Numbered from the stretch's first letter, positions 43,683 through 55,655 are shown. The stretch is 64,000 nt of DNA from Dietzia lutea (GCF_003096075.1 NZ_CP015449.1:2721001-2785000), one strand, 5' to 3'. Translations and numbers: made by a program. Notes: generated by a model not told the origin, from the sequence alone.

Positions 43683-44810
43683 ATGAAGGTCATGACCGCA
43701 CTGTTCGGACCCACCGACGCGGTGCGTCGCGCTCAGGAGCTCAAGGAGGCCGGGGCGTCCGGGGTGTTCACGTTCGAGGGACCGCACGACGTGTTCACCC
43801 CGCTCGTACTGGCCTCGCAGGTCCGCGGGCTGGATGTGATGTCCAACGTGGCGATCGGTTTCCCGCGCAACCCCGTCCAGCTCGCGCACCAGGCCCACGA
43901 CCTGCAACAGCTCAGCGAGGGCCGCTTCATCCTGGGCCTGGGCACGCAGATCCGCGCCCAGATCGAGAAGCGCTACGGCGCCGACTTCGACCGTCCGGTC
44001 GAGCGGATGCGCGAACTCGTCGGCGCGCTGCGGGCGATCTTCGACTCCTGGGCCACCGGCGAGAGGCTGGACTTCCGCGGGGAGTTCTACCGACACACCC
44101 TCATGACGCCCACGTTCGTCCCGCCGCCCTCGCCGCACGGCCCGCCGCCGATCTACCTCGGTGCGCTCGGCCCGCGGCTCACCCGCGCGACCGCGGAGGT
44201 CGCCGACGGCCTGCTCGTCATGCCATTCGGGACGACGACGTTCCTGCGCGAGCACACCATGCCCCACGTCCGGGCGGGCCTGGCGGCCGCCGGCCGCGGT
44301 GAGGACGGGTTCGAGGTGGTGCCCGAGGTGATCGTGTCGGTCACCGGCGCCGGCGCCGGGCCCGGCGGCGGCGGTCGGGGCGGTGGCGGTCGGGGCGGTG
44401 GCGGTCGGGGCGGTGGCGGCGCGCGGGACGACGACGAGCACGCGTCCACCCGCAGGTTGTTGGCGTTCTACGGCTCCACGCCTGCGTACAAGCCTGTGCT
44501 GGACGCGCACGGGTGGGGCGATCTGCAGCCCGAGCTCAACGCCATGAGCAAGCAGGGGCGATGGCAGGAGATGTCGTCGCTCATCACCGACGAGATCCTG
44601 CACACGATCGCCGCGTGCGGCACCCCGGCCGAGGTCGCCGCGCACATCCGCGAACGCGTGGAGAGCGTCGGCGGGATGGGCGGCAGCAGCGCCGGCGGGA
44701 GCGGCGGCGGCGGGGGCGGCGGCGGCGGCCGCGTGTGTCTCTATCAGACCGGGCCGATCGCCACCGACGCGCTGGCGCAGATCGTCGACGAGCTGGCGGG
44801 TCGGCCATGA
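43683..44810 (+). CDS. F420-type luciferase-like oxidoreductase with Gly-rich insertions
   Basis: A 375-residue LLM-class oxidoreductase of the mycobacterial TIGR03617-like type (PTDAVRRAQELKEAGASGVFTFEGPHD, then GTQIRAQIEKRYGADFDRP). It is expected to use F420 or FMN in the cytosol. Two low-complexity inserts stand out: a GGRGG-type run at about 220-245, built from three 15-bp DNA repeats (about 44367-44423), and a run of nine Gly near 340. Its last base pairs overlap the next start (ATGA), so it is coupled to the PEP-synthase-like gene. Confidence 0.86.
   Translation: MKVMTALFGPTDAVRRAQELKEAGASGVFTFEGPHDVFTPLVLASQVRGLDVMSNVAIGFPRNPVQLAHQAHDLQQLSEGRFILGLGTQIRAQIEKRYGADFDRPVERMRELVGALRAIFDSWATGERLDFRGEFYRHTLMTPTFVPPPSPHGPPPIYLGALGPRLTRATAEVADGLLVMPFGTTTFLREHTMPHVRAGLAAAGRGEDGFEVVPEVIVSVTGAGAGPGGGGRGGGGRGGGGRGGGGARDDDEHASTRRLLAFYGSTPAYKPVLDAHGWGDLQPELNAMSKQGRWQEMSSLITDEILHTIAACGTPAEVAAHIRERVESVGGMGGSSAGGSGGGGGGGGGRVCLYQTGPIATDALAQIVDELAGRP
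44367..44423 (+). repeat. 15-bp in-frame minisatellite
   Basis: GGTGGCGGTCGGGGC recurs three times in frame inside the luciferase-like gene, encoding Gly-Gly-Arg-Gly-type repeats. The copy number is a multiple of three bases, so changes would keep the frame. Confidence 0.85.
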
Positions 44811-47383
44811 AAACCGTCGAGCTCCAGCAGGTCACCGACGACCGCTACGGAGGCAAAGCCGCAGGCCTGGCCGAACTGATCCGACTGGGCCTGGACGTCC
44901 CACCGGGCTTCGTGATCGTGGATGCGGGGGCTGACCTCGTCGTCGTCGACACCGGACCCACCGCAACCACCGTCCCCGCCGCGCCCACCGCGCCCGCCTC
45001 ACCGGCGGTCGGGTGGTTCCACCGCATGGCCGACGCCGGCGCCACCCCGGTCGCGGTGCGTTCCTCGGCGGTGGGCGAGGACGGCGCGGCGCAGTCGTTC
45101 GCCGGCCAGTACGACACGGTGCTCGGCGTGGACTCGGCCGAGGCACTGGCCGACGCGGTGCGGACGTGCGTGGCGTCGGCGGCGTCGCGGCGCGCGGCGG
45201 CCTACCGCGGCGAGACCCGCTCCCCCGCCCCGATGCACCTGGTGGTCCAGCAGATGGTCGACGCCCGGGCGGCCGGGGTCGTGTTCACCGCCGACCCCAC
45301 CACCGCGCGGCGCGACCTCATGGTGATCGACGCCGTCGCCGGACTGGGCGACTCCCTGGTCGACGGCACCGCCTCCCCCGACCACGTCGTCCTGGATCCC
45401 GCCGGCCGGATCGCTGTGCGCGAGGTCGGCGGGGGGCCGGTCGTGACGGAGGCGGAGATCGCCGCAATCCGGGCCGGAGCGCTGCGCGCCGAGCGGCACT
45501 GGGGCCGGCCGATGGACCTGGAGTGGGCGATCGACCGGGCCGGGCGACTGTGGTGGCTGCAGGCGAGGCCCGTCACCACCCTGCCCGCGGACCTCGGCGA
45601 CAAGGACTCCACGCTCGCGGGCGCCGATCACGTGTACACGCGCTGCAACATCGGCGAGATGATGCCGGGCGCGTTCTGCCCGCTCACCGAGTCGGTCTCG
45701 GGGTACGCGATCGACCACGCGATGCAGATGGTGCAGGTGGTCGCCCGTGCGCAACCGGCCTACGAGCGATCGTGGCTGCAGGTCGGGTACTTCTCGGGGC
45801 ACATGTTCCTCAACCTCACCGAGGGGACGGCACTGAGCTCCGGACTGCTGGGCAACTCGCTCGAGCAGTTCTCCACCTCGATCTGCGGGCGGGTGGTGGA
45901 CGAACTCGTGCCCAAACCGCCGCAGCCGTTCCTTCGGCGGCTCGGCAACACCGTGCGGCTGTCGACGTTCGCGCTCACCGCCGGGCCCGCCGTGCGACGA
46001 CTCGGCGAGCAGATCAGCGGCTGGGGGATCCCCCGCGGCAGCGACCCACTACAGGTGTGGCGACAGCTCGAGGCGGGCGTCGACCTGTACTGCGCGGTGA
46101 CGCTGACGCACGTGCGGTCGTCGTCGAGGGCGGCCGTGGCGGCGAACGTCCTGGAGAGCACGGTGGTGCGGCGGGCCGTCGCCGCGGGCGGCAGCGAGGA
46201 CGACGGTCGCGCCGAGGCGTCCCGGCTGATGGCCGGCGCGGACGACGTGGAGAGCGCCGTGATGCTGGCCGAGCTCGAGTCGGTGGTGCGCGCGCTCGCC
46301 GCGGACGAGCCCGCCACCGACCGGTTCCTCGCCGCGGACCCGGGGGCGGCGGTCGCGGCGGTGCTCGCGTCGGCCGACACGTGGGGCGTGGCTTTGCGGC
46401 GGTTCCTGGCCCGGCACGGCCACCGCGGGTATCGCGAGCTGTGCATGCGCGACGCCTCGTGGGCCGACGACCCCGAGGGCCTCGGCGCGATCATGCAGGC
46501 CATGGTGCGGTCGACGCTGGCGCGGGGTGGGCAGATCTCGGCGGTCGCGGCTACCGCGGCTACCGCGGCGACCTCGGCGACTGCCGCCGGGCCCGAGCCG
46601 GGGTCGCGGGCCATCCGGGTGCTGGCCCGGCTGGCGCGGGGCGGCGCGCGGGGTCGCGAGGAGACCAAGTCGAAGATGGCGCTGATGGCACACGCGCTCA
46701 AGCGCGGCTATCGACATCTCGGCGAGGTGCTCGCGGCGGACGGGCGGTTGCCCGATGCGGACCTGGTGTTCTTCTTCGACCGACCCGAGCTGGCGTGCGT
46801 TCTCGGTGACTCCGACCTCGTCACCGGCGGGCTCGGTCTCGGCGAGCTCGGCGCCGGCGCTGGGCGCGGCAGCGGCAGTGGGCTCGACGGCGGCAGCGAC
46901 CGCGCGGGCGCGGCCGGCGCGGCGACGGTCGCCGCCCTGATCTCCCGCGCCGAACAGCGCCGCGAGGCGCTGGCCTACCAGGACGCGCTGGAGTTCCCGG
47001 ACGTCTCCGTCGGCCGGCCCGTGCCGCTCATCGCGCGGCCGCCGCGGGAGGCCGCGGGCGGAGAGATCGTGGGCCGACCGGCGAGCCGCGGAACGGTCGA
47101 GGGCGTGGTGCGGGTGGCGCGCTCGATCGTCGACGCCCGCGAGGTCCGGCCCGGCGAGGTGCTCGTCGCGCCGGTGACGGACGTGGGCTGGACGCCGTAC
47201 TTCACGGTGATCGCGGCATTGGTCACCGACATCGGCAGCCCGGTCTCACACGGTGCGGTGGTCGCGCGCGAGTACGGCCTGCCGTGCGTGGTGAACACCA
47301 TCGTCGCCACGCAGACGCTGCGCACCGGCGACCGCGTCCACGTGGACGGAGACCGGGGCGTGGTGACGCGGTTGGAGGGGTGA
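44807..47383 (+). CDS. PEP-synthase / rifampicin-phosphotransferase-like three-domain protein
   Basis: An 858-residue protein with an N-terminal ATP-grasp PPDK-type domain (GGKAAGLAELIRLGLDVPPGF to LWWLQARPVTT, about 16-265), a large central domain, and a C-terminal phosphohistidine swivel domain with His815 in GSPVSHGAVVAREYGLPCVV. Length and order match rifampicin phosphotransferases, which transfer the beta-phosphate of ATP to a hydroxyl, more than PEP synthase, since no PEP-binding TIM barrel is visible. Ala-rich (ATAATAATSATAA) and Gly-rich inserts occur. Coupled to the luciferase-like gene, it may phosphorylate a pathway intermediate; resistance is unproven. Confidence 0.8.
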   Translation: MKTVELQQVTDDRYGGKAAGLAELIRLGLDVPPGFVIVDAGADLVVVDTGPTATTVPAAPTAPASPAVGWFHRMADAGATPVAVRSSAVGEDGAAQSFAGQYDTVLGVDSAEALADAVRTCVASAASRRAAAYRGETRSPAPMHLVVQQMVDARAAGVVFTADPTTARRDLMVIDAVAGLGDSLVDGTASPDHVVLDPAGRIAVREVGGGPVVTEAEIAAIRAGALRAERHWGRPMDLEWAIDRAGRLWWLQARPVTTLPADLGDKDSTLAGADHVYTRCNIGEMMPGAFCPLTESVSGYAIDHAMQMVQVVARAQPAYERSWLQVGYFSGHMFLNLTEGTALSSGLLGNSLEQFSTSICGRVVDELVPKPPQPFLRRLGNTVRLSTFALTAGPAVRRLGEQISGWGIPRGSDPLQVWRQLEAGVDLYCAVTLTHVRSSSRAAVAANVLESTVVRRAVAAGGSEDDGRAEASRLMAGADDVESAVMLAELESVVRALAADEPATDRFLAADPGAAVAAVLASADTWGVALRRFLARHGHRGYRELCMRDASWADDPEGLGAIMQAMVRSTLARGGQISAVAATAATAATSATAAGPEPGSRAIRVLARLARGGARGREETKSKMALMAHALKRGYRHLGEVLAADGRLPDADLVFFFDRPELACVLGDSDLVTGGLGLGELGAGAGRGSGSGLDGGSDRAGAAGAATVAALISRAEQRREALAYQDALEFPDVSVGRPVPLIARPPREAAGGEIVGRPASRGTVEGVVRVARSIVDAREVRPGEVLVAPVTDVGWTPYFTVIAALVTDIGSPVSHGAVVAREYGLPCVVNTIVATQTLRTGDRVHVDGDRGVVTRLEG

Positions 47384-47489
47384 GGAGCTCGGAGTCCGTG
47401 TGGCCGGTCTCCGCCCGGACCGAGACCACCGACCGGGGCGGGGCGTAATGCCACATACGAGCGGCAACCGGCTACGGCCTGCCCACGAG

Positions 47490-47535
47490 CGGCCCGAATC
47501 GACGACCTGCGGATTAAAAGTCCGTACCTCTGTCC
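47490..47535 (-). other. tRNA-Lys-derived fragment, candidate attachment-site remnant
   Basis: On the minus strand, CGGACTTTTAATCCGCAGGTC followed by GATTCG copies the anticodon arm (anticodon TTT), variable loop and start of the T arm of actinobacterial tRNA-Lys. Neither a D arm nor an acceptor stem pairs around it, so it is not a working tRNA. Such fragments are left as att sites by integrases that target tRNA-Lys. The 513-bp gap 47384-47896 holds nothing else that I recognise except a GGCGGT-a-ACCGCC palindrome (47556-47568). Confidence 0.55.
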
Positions 47536-47896
47536 CCTCGTCTATAGGCCGGGACGGCGGTAACCGCCGATTATGGGCGGCTCGGCGACGTCGGGCTGGC
47601 CCTGGCCCGTGGCCCCTGCTGCAACGCCCTCACTCCATCGCGCGGTCACACCTGCTCATGTTTTCCCAGGTCAGCTTCGCCACCACGCCGCATTTGTGAC
47701 CACTCGCGGGAGGTTGGGGCGCGGCGAGTCCTGCGTGCGGCGCTGGTAGCCGACCGTGACGGCGGTGGAATCGGATGCGACAAGGGCTGAGTCCTCGGCC
47801 CTTGGTCCACGGGCCGACGCGCTGCCCAGTGGCGCGGCCAGCGAGAGGCTGCTAGACGTGGAGGTCCACGCGCCCCCACGCCACGAGGAGGACGAG

Positions 47897-48094
47897 ATGA
47901 TCACCGAGGAACCCATCGACCCGGACGAGTACACGCCGGGCCCCGATTCGGTCACCGCTCCCGAGGAGTACGAGCCCGAGGTGACCGTCGACGACCCCTT
48001 CCGGGAAGCGAATCCCGCCGATGTCGCGGAGCAGGCCCTGGAGCTGCCCGCGGACGACGGCGACGCGGAGGGGTCTGACGACGACGTCGACTGA
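47897..48094 (+). CDS. Small very acidic hypothetical protein
   Basis: A 65-residue protein dominated by Asp, Glu and Pro (ITEEPIDPDEYTPGPDS ending GDAEGSDDDVD), with no membrane segment. The ATG at 47897 follows GAGGAGG at ribosome-site distance; the frame continues upstream to 47756 without a better start. Probably disordered. Function unknown. Confidence 0.65.
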   Translation: MITEEPIDPDEYTPGPDSVTAPEEYEPEVTVDDPFREANPADVAEQALELPADDGDAEGSDDDVD

Positions 48095-48200
48095 CCGCCG
48101 ACCAATCGAGTCCGAGGGGCCGTGCGTTCACCGCGGCCCCTCGGTCGTTCGCCGGCCACCGTTGCGCGCGATTCACCACTGCCGCTAATCTGACCCAACC

Positions 48201-48313
48201 AGAAGGGGAGTATCCCTCAACGCGTCGTCGTCACTACGGTCCACGGATCCGGCGACGCGGGCCGAGCAGGCCGGGAGAGACCTTCGATCACCCACTGATC
48301 GAAAGGTCCCCGT
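48201..48313 (+). promoter_or_regulatory. yybP-ykoY-type manganese riboswitch
   Basis: The leader begins AGAAGGGGAGTATCCC, carrying the conserved GGGGAGTA of this class, and contains GGCCGAGCAGGCCGG then GAGAGACC further on. Its 3' end pairs GACCTTCGATC (48279-48289) with GATCGAAAGGTC (48297-48308), hiding the AAAGG ribosome site of the TerC gene. The class is well known before TerC-family genes and responds to Mn2+. The aptamer was matched by eye only. Confidence 0.72.
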
Positions 48314-48314
48314 T

Positions 48315-49352
48315 ATGGACACCCCGCTCTGGCTCTGGTTCGCCGTCATCGCCTTCATCGTCGTGATGCTTGCGATCGACCTCGTCGCACACCGCCGGGC
48401 ACACGTCATCGGCGTCAAGGAAGCGGCCGCGTGGTCGGCGGTCTGGATAGCGCTCGGAGTCGGCTTCGGCGTGATCGTCTGGGTCGTCTGGGGCGCTGAC
48501 TTCGGCCAACAGTACTTCGCCGGCTACCTCATCGAGAAGTCCCTGGCCGTGGACAACGTCTTCGTCTGGGCGATCATCTTCGCCCACTTCGCGGTGCCGC
48601 CGCAGTTCCAGCACCGGGTCTTGTTCCTCGGTGTGCTGGGCGCGCTGGTGTTCCGTGGCATCTTCATCGCGGGCGGCGCGCTACTCATCCAGAACTTCTC
48701 GTGGGTCCTCTACATCTTCGCCGCGTTCCTGCTGTACACGGGTTTCCGCATGATCCGTCAGCGCGACGAGCACCTCAACCCGGACCAGTCGCGCGTGCTG
48801 GGTGCCTTCCGCCGGGTCGTGCCCATGTCGGACACCTTCCACGGACAGCGACTGCTGGTCCGCAAGGGCGGACTGATCATGGCCACTCCCCTGCTGGCAG
48901 TGCTCGTGCTGGTCGAGACGACTGACGTCGTATTCGCCGTCGACTCCATCCCCGCCATCTTCGCCGTCACCGACGAGGTGTTCCTCGTCTTCACCGCCAA
49001 CGCGTTCGCGATCCTGGGGCTGCGCGCGATGTACTTCCTACTCGCCGATCTGGTCCATCGGTTCGTGTACCTCAAGATCGGCCTGGCGTTGGTGTTGATG
49101 TGGGTGGGCGTGAAAATGCTGCTGAAGATCGACGTCTATTACATCCCGACCCCGCTCTCGCTGGCCGTCATCGCGACGATCCTCGCCGTGTCGGTGGTAG
49201 CGAGTCTGCGGGCGACCCGCGGGCAGGAGCGACAAAGTCTCCCGACGCCGGCCGAGCCGCCGTTCCACATCGCCACCCCAGACGAGGATGCCCAGCTCGA
49301 GCCGCTGTTGCGCCGCGCACGCTCCCGCGAGCGCTCGGGGACTCCCGCCTGA
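48315..49352 (+). CDS. TerC-family membrane protein (Alx/MeeF-type)
   Basis: A 345-residue integral membrane protein with about nine helices and the family's two acidic motifs: EKSLAVDN (74-81) and ETTDVVFAVDSIPAI. TerC proteins of this branch export Mn2+, some while metallating exoenzymes. The C-terminal 40 residues are charged and cytoplasmic. The riboswitch in its leader supports manganese control. Confidence 0.93.
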   Translation: MDTPLWLWFAVIAFIVVMLAIDLVAHRRAHVIGVKEAAAWSAVWIALGVGFGVIVWVVWGADFGQQYFAGYLIEKSLAVDNVFVWAIIFAHFAVPPQFQHRVLFLGVLGALVFRGIFIAGGALLIQNFSWVLYIFAAFLLYTGFRMIRQRDEHLNPDQSRVLGAFRRVVPMSDTFHGQRLLVRKGGLIMATPLLAVLVLVETTDVVFAVDSIPAIFAVTDEVFLVFTANAFAILGLRAMYFLLADLVHRFVYLKIGLALVLMWVGVKMLLKIDVYYIPTPLSLAVIATILAVSVVASLRATRGQERQSLPTPAEPPFHIATPDEDAQLEPLLRRARSRERSGTPA

Positions 49353-49421
49353 GCCGTCGCTCTGGCGAGCTGGCGGCGTAGGTCCCTGAGACCCCGCCCG
49401 TCGCTGGGCGTTTCAACCCGA

Positions 49422-49465
49422 ACCCTGGTTCGCGCGACGGCCTATGACTTTCCATGAACCAGGGT
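49422..49465. promoter_or_regulatory. Inverted repeat in the aconitase promoter
   Basis: ACCCTGGTTC (49422-49431) and GAACCAGGGT (49456-49465) form a perfect 10-bp inverted repeat with a 24-bp spacer, ending 73 bases before the aconitase start. It could be two operator half-sites or a hairpin. No known aconitase repressor site is matched exactly. Confidence 0.5.
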
Positions 49466-49538
49466 AGGGTCGGGCTCAACGCCGGTGAGCCCCTCACTCG
49501 CACGGCTCCATCGGCGCCATCCTAGGAAGGGGCCGATC

Positions 49539-52352
<2,814 letters not shown>

Positions 52353-52500
52353 CCGTAGGAACCGCGCGGCCGGCCCGGTCAGCACCGGCGCCGCCCGCGC
52401 GGCCATCGGCCGTCTCCGCCGCCGGCACCGGGTCGCCGACTCGGCCGCCAGTCACCGAGAAGAGGAATTCACGCGCATCGCTCGAGGGTGGTCTCTAGGA

Positions 52501-53763
52501 GTTAGCGCAACACCCTGACTGATCGGGGTGTGTGGTGGCTAAACAGCTGGACTGGAGACTGCGGGCGGGTGTGTGTCGGTCCTTGCTGGAGGGCATGACC
52601 GGGATCGAGGCGGCGACGCTGTGGGGTGTCAGCATGGCCACGGCGTGGAGGTGGGCCAAGCTTGCGGGCATGACCTTTGAGGTGGGACGACGCGGCGGCG
52701 TGGGCTCCGGTGTGGCAACGGCCGTATCCCAGCGGCCGCTGAAGGAGTCGGCGAGTTATCGCCGGTTGACCCTGTTTGACCGGGTCTACATCCAGGCCAT
52801 GTTCGACCTGCCGACCCCGGCCGGGGTCCGGGCGATCGCCCGGGGTCTGCAGGTGGCCGCCTCGACGATCTCGAGGGAGTTGGCTGCCCACTCGTTCGAG
52901 CACTGGGGCAAGCGGCGTTACGACGCCCGGTTGGCCCATCTGCTGGCCCTGGACAAGCGCAAGCGCTGCCGGCCGGGCAAGCTGGAGGCCACGCAGCTGC
53001 GCGGCGAGGTCATCGCCCGGTTAAACCAGCGGTTCTCACCCGAGCAGGTCGCCGGGGAGCTGCGGGTGATGTTCCCCGATCAGCCGGAGATGAACGTGTC
53101 CCCCGAGACGATCTACCAGGCGCTATACGTCCAGGGCAAGGGCGCGCTGCGGCACGAGCTCAAGGTCGAAAAGGCCTTGCGCTCCGGGCGCAAGAGCCGC
53201 GTGCCCACGTCCGCCCTGCCGCCGCGAACCTCGCGTCCGTGGCTGCAAGGAGCTCGCCTTAGCGACCGGCCGGCCGAGGTGGAGGACCGCGCCGTGCCCG
53301 GGCACTGGGAGGGCGATCTGGTCGTGGGGCCGAACAACTCCGGGATCGTCACCCTGGTCGAGCGCCACACCCGCTACGTACTGATCGGGCGCCTGCCCGG
53401 CTGCCGGGACAGCGCCACCGTCACCGATGTACTGGCCCAGATGATCGAGGCGCTGCCCTCCCGGCTGGTATCCACGATCACCTGGGACCAGGGCACCGAG
53501 ATGGCAGCGCACGCCGCGTTCACCGTCAAGACCGGCTGCCCGATCTTCTTCTGCGATCCGCACTCGCCCTGGCAGCGCGGATCCAACGAGAACACCAACG
53601 GACTGATCCGGGACTTCTACCCCAAAGGCACCGACTTCAACACCATCAGCGACGACGAACTCGCCGAAACCGAACGCCTCCTCAACATCCGCCCCCGAGC
53701 CATCCACGGCTTCCACAGTCCCCATGCGAAGATGACCGAACTAATCGCCGGTGTTGCGCTAGC
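52501..53763 (+). mobile_element. IS30-family insertion sequence
   Basis: The ends carry the inverted repeat TAGCGCAACACC (52503-52514) and GGTGTTGCGCTA (53750-53761), with weaker matching just outside. One transposase gene fills the element and its stop runs slightly beyond the right repeat. A target duplication could not be assigned. The element separates aconitase from an enoyl-CoA hydratase gene. The transposase frame is intact, so recent activity is possible. Confidence 0.9.
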
Positions 53764-53770
53764 CACCTGA
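52532..53770 (+). CDS. IS30-family transposase
   Basis: A 412-residue DDE transposase. The N-terminal region holds two HTH segments ([20 protein letters not shown] and [19 protein letters not shown]). The catalytic residues lie in HWEGDLV (Asp), TWDQGTEMA (Asp) and [17 protein letters not shown] (Glu), all present. GTG start. The frame is complete with no stops, so the protein should be active. Confidence 0.94.
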   Translation: MVAKQLDWRLRAGVCRSLLEGMTGIEAATLWGVSMATAWRWAKLAGMTFEVGRRGGVGSGVATAVSQRPLKESASYRRLTLFDRVYIQAMFDLPTPAGVRAIARGLQVAASTISRELAAHSFEHWGKRRYDARLAHLLALDKRKRCRPGKLEATQLRGEVIARLNQRFSPEQVAGELRVMFPDQPEMNVSPETIYQALYVQGKGALRHELKVEKALRSGRKSRVPTSALPPRTSRPWLQGARLSDRPAEVEDRAVPGHWEGDLVVGPNNSGIVTLVERHTRYVLIGRLPGCRDSATVTDVLAQMIEALPSRLVSTITWDQGTEMAAHAAFTVKTGCPIFFCDPHSPWQRGSNENTNGLIRDFYPKGTDFNTISDDELAETERLLNIRPRAIHGFHSPHAKMTELIAGVALAT

Positions 53771-53914
53771 GAACGCCGAGAAGCAGGTGTGCGAATTCCT
53801 CTTCGCGGTGGGCTCCGCGCGCCACGCCGCCCCGAGCAGACGCCGCGGGCCGGGCCGCTTCGGTGACGCCGAATCCGCCATCCTCTGCGGCGCCCGCGGG
53901 TAGCGTCCGCACAT

Positions 53915-54781
53915 ATGCAGACCTCGCCTGACCAGGCCGCCAACACCGACTCCGCGCAGCCGGAAGTCATTCTCGAGCGCCACGACGAGATCGCCGTCAT
54001 CCGGCTCAACCGACCACACAAGCTCAACGCGGTGACGTCGCAGAACCTGGCGGACATCATCGCCGCCCTCGACACCTGCGACGCCGACGACGACGTCCGC
54101 GCGGTCGTCCTCACCGGCACGGGTCGGGCGTTGTGCGCCGGGGCGGACCTCTCGGGTGGCGAAGACACGTTCGTCGCGGAACCCGATGCCGACACGGGCG
54201 CAGCGCCGCCGGACACGGGCGGTCAGGTGGCGCTGCGGATCTACCGGATGACCAAGCCGATCATCTCGGCCATCAACGGCTCAGCGGCCGGGGTCGGCGT
54301 CACCATGACTCTCCCGACAGACGTCCGCATCGCGGCGGAGAACGCCAAGTTCGGCTTCGTGTTCACCCGCCGCGGGCTCGTTCCGGAGGCGTGTTCGACC
54401 TGGTTTCTGCCCCGCGTGGTGGGCATCTCCGCGGCGGTCGAGTGGACGGTCGGTGGCCGGACCATCCCGGCGGCCGAAGCCCTCGAGCGGGGTCTGGTCC
54501 GGGAGTTGCTCCCCGCCGACGAGGTGCTCCCCCGCGCCATCGAGATCGCGCGCGAAATGACCCGCGGTACGGCTCCGGTGTCGGCGGCACTGACCCGTCA
54601 GCTGATGTGGCGCATGCTCGGCGCACCCGACCCGGAGGTCGCCCACCGCGCGGAGTCGATCGGGATCTACACCCGCGGCAAGTCCGCAGACATCCGCGCC
54701 GGGGTCTCCGCGTTCCTCGCCAAGGAGGAACCGGACTTCCCGGACCGCGTCTCCGACGGGCTGCCCGACCTCTTCGCCTGA
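53915..54781 (+). CDS. Enoyl-CoA hydratase/isomerase family protein
   Basis: A 288-residue crotonase-fold protein acting on acyl-CoA esters in beta-oxidation or a related pathway. The first oxyanion-hole block is RALCAGADLS and the second NGSAAGVGVTMTL. The catalytic Glu position of the second active-site block reads FVFTRRGLVPEACSTW, with a Glu in LVPEA, as in long-chain hydratases. An acidic insert (about 88-105) is unusual. A TAGCGT hexamer ends eight bases before the ATG with no ribosome site, so the start may be leaderless. Confidence 0.9.
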   Translation: MQTSPDQAANTDSAQPEVILERHDEIAVIRLNRPHKLNAVTSQNLADIIAALDTCDADDDVRAVVLTGTGRALCAGADLSGGEDTFVAEPDADTGAAPPDTGGQVALRIYRMTKPIISAINGSAAGVGVTMTLPTDVRIAAENAKFGFVFTRRGLVPEACSTWFLPRVVGISAAVEWTVGGRTIPAAEALERGLVRELLPADEVLPRAIEIAREMTRGTAPVSAALTRQLMWRMLGAPDPEVAHRAESIGIYTRGKSADIRAGVSAFLAKEEPDFPDRVSDGLPDLFA

Positions 54782-54891
54782 CCGGCAGCCCACGCCCAGT
54801 CCGCCACTTAACCCGCGCCGGGCCATAACCAGCCCGCCGCCCATCCCACGCCCGGCCCGCCACCCAGCCCGCCATCCAGAAGGAGCCCACC

Positions 54892-55647
54892 ATGAGCGCT
54901 GTCGACCTCGCCGGACGTGTCGCCGTCGTCACCGGATCGACCGCCGGACTCGGCGCGCGATTCGCCCACGTGCTGGCCGGGGCCGGCGCGACGGTGATCG
55001 TGACGGGGCGTCGCACCGAGCGGACCACGGAGGTCGTCGAGTCGATCACCGCGAGCGGCGGTACGGCTCACGGCGTCGGGCTCGACGTGGCGGATGCGGC
55101 GTCGATCGAGGACTGCATCAGCGAGGTCACCGAGAAGTACGGCATCCCGCAGATCCTGGTCAACAACGCGGGCATCCCGGACGCCCAGCGCGCGCACAAG
55201 ATGCCGCTCGAACTCGTGGACGCGGTCCTGGACACCAACATCCGCGGCCCGTGGCTCATGGCGACCGGGGTGGCGCGTCGACTGATCGCGGCCGAGTCGC
55301 CGGGCCGGATCGTCAACATCTCGTCGATGAACTCATTCCACTACGCCGGTGAGGCCGCCGCGCTCTACGCCACCACGAAGGCGGCGGTGAACCGCATGAC
55401 GGAGACGCTCGCCGTGGAGTGGGCCCGGAACTTCATCAACGTCAACGCCATCGCGCCGGGGGCGTTCGAGTCGGAGATGATGGACGGCATGCTCTCGCGG
55501 ATGGGCGACATCGCCCCGGGTTTCCCGCGCAAGCGCATCGGCCGTCAGGATCAGCTGGACTCGACCCTGCTCTACCTGGTCTCCGATGCCTCGGACGCGG
55601 TCACCGGGACGGTCGTGAAGGTCGACGACGGCCAGATCCACCGCTGA
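54892..55647 (+). CDS. SDR-family oxidoreductase
   Basis: A 251-residue classical SDR with TGSTAGLG (about 16-23), VNNAG and active-site YATTK. The ATG follows AGGAG. It lies 110 bp after the enoyl-CoA hydratase on the same strand; the pair could act on the same acyl-CoA, as hydratase and 3-hydroxyacyl dehydrogenase. The intervening bases repeat GCCC-type runs (CCAGTCCGCC, CCAGCCCGCC). Confidence 0.9.
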   Translation: MSAVDLAGRVAVVTGSTAGLGARFAHVLAGAGATVIVTGRRTERTTEVVESITASGGTAHGVGLDVADAASIEDCISEVTEKYGIPQILVNNAGIPDAQRAHKMPLELVDAVLDTNIRGPWLMATGVARRLIAAESPGRIVNISSMNSFHYAGEAAALYATTKAAVNRMTETLAVEWARNFINVNAIAPGAFESEMMDGMLSRMGDIAPGFPRKRIGRQDQLDSTLLYLVSDASDAVTGTVVKVDDGQIHR

Positions 55648-55655
55648 TCCCGCCA

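Larger units (their letters stand above)
52456..53807. repeat. Inverted repeat flanking the IS30 element
   Basis: A 15-bp sequence at 52456-52470 (CGnGAAGAGGAATTC) and its complement at 53793-53807 match at 14 of 15 positions. They lie outside the IS terminal repeats, so removing the element would leave a hairpin with a loop of roughly 65 bp. IS30-family elements are known to prefer palindromic targets. Confidence 0.6.

Noticed and set aside
47490-47580. Complete tRNA-Lys gene
   Set aside because: Only the anticodon arm and part of the T arm match; the D arm and acceptor stem do not pair.
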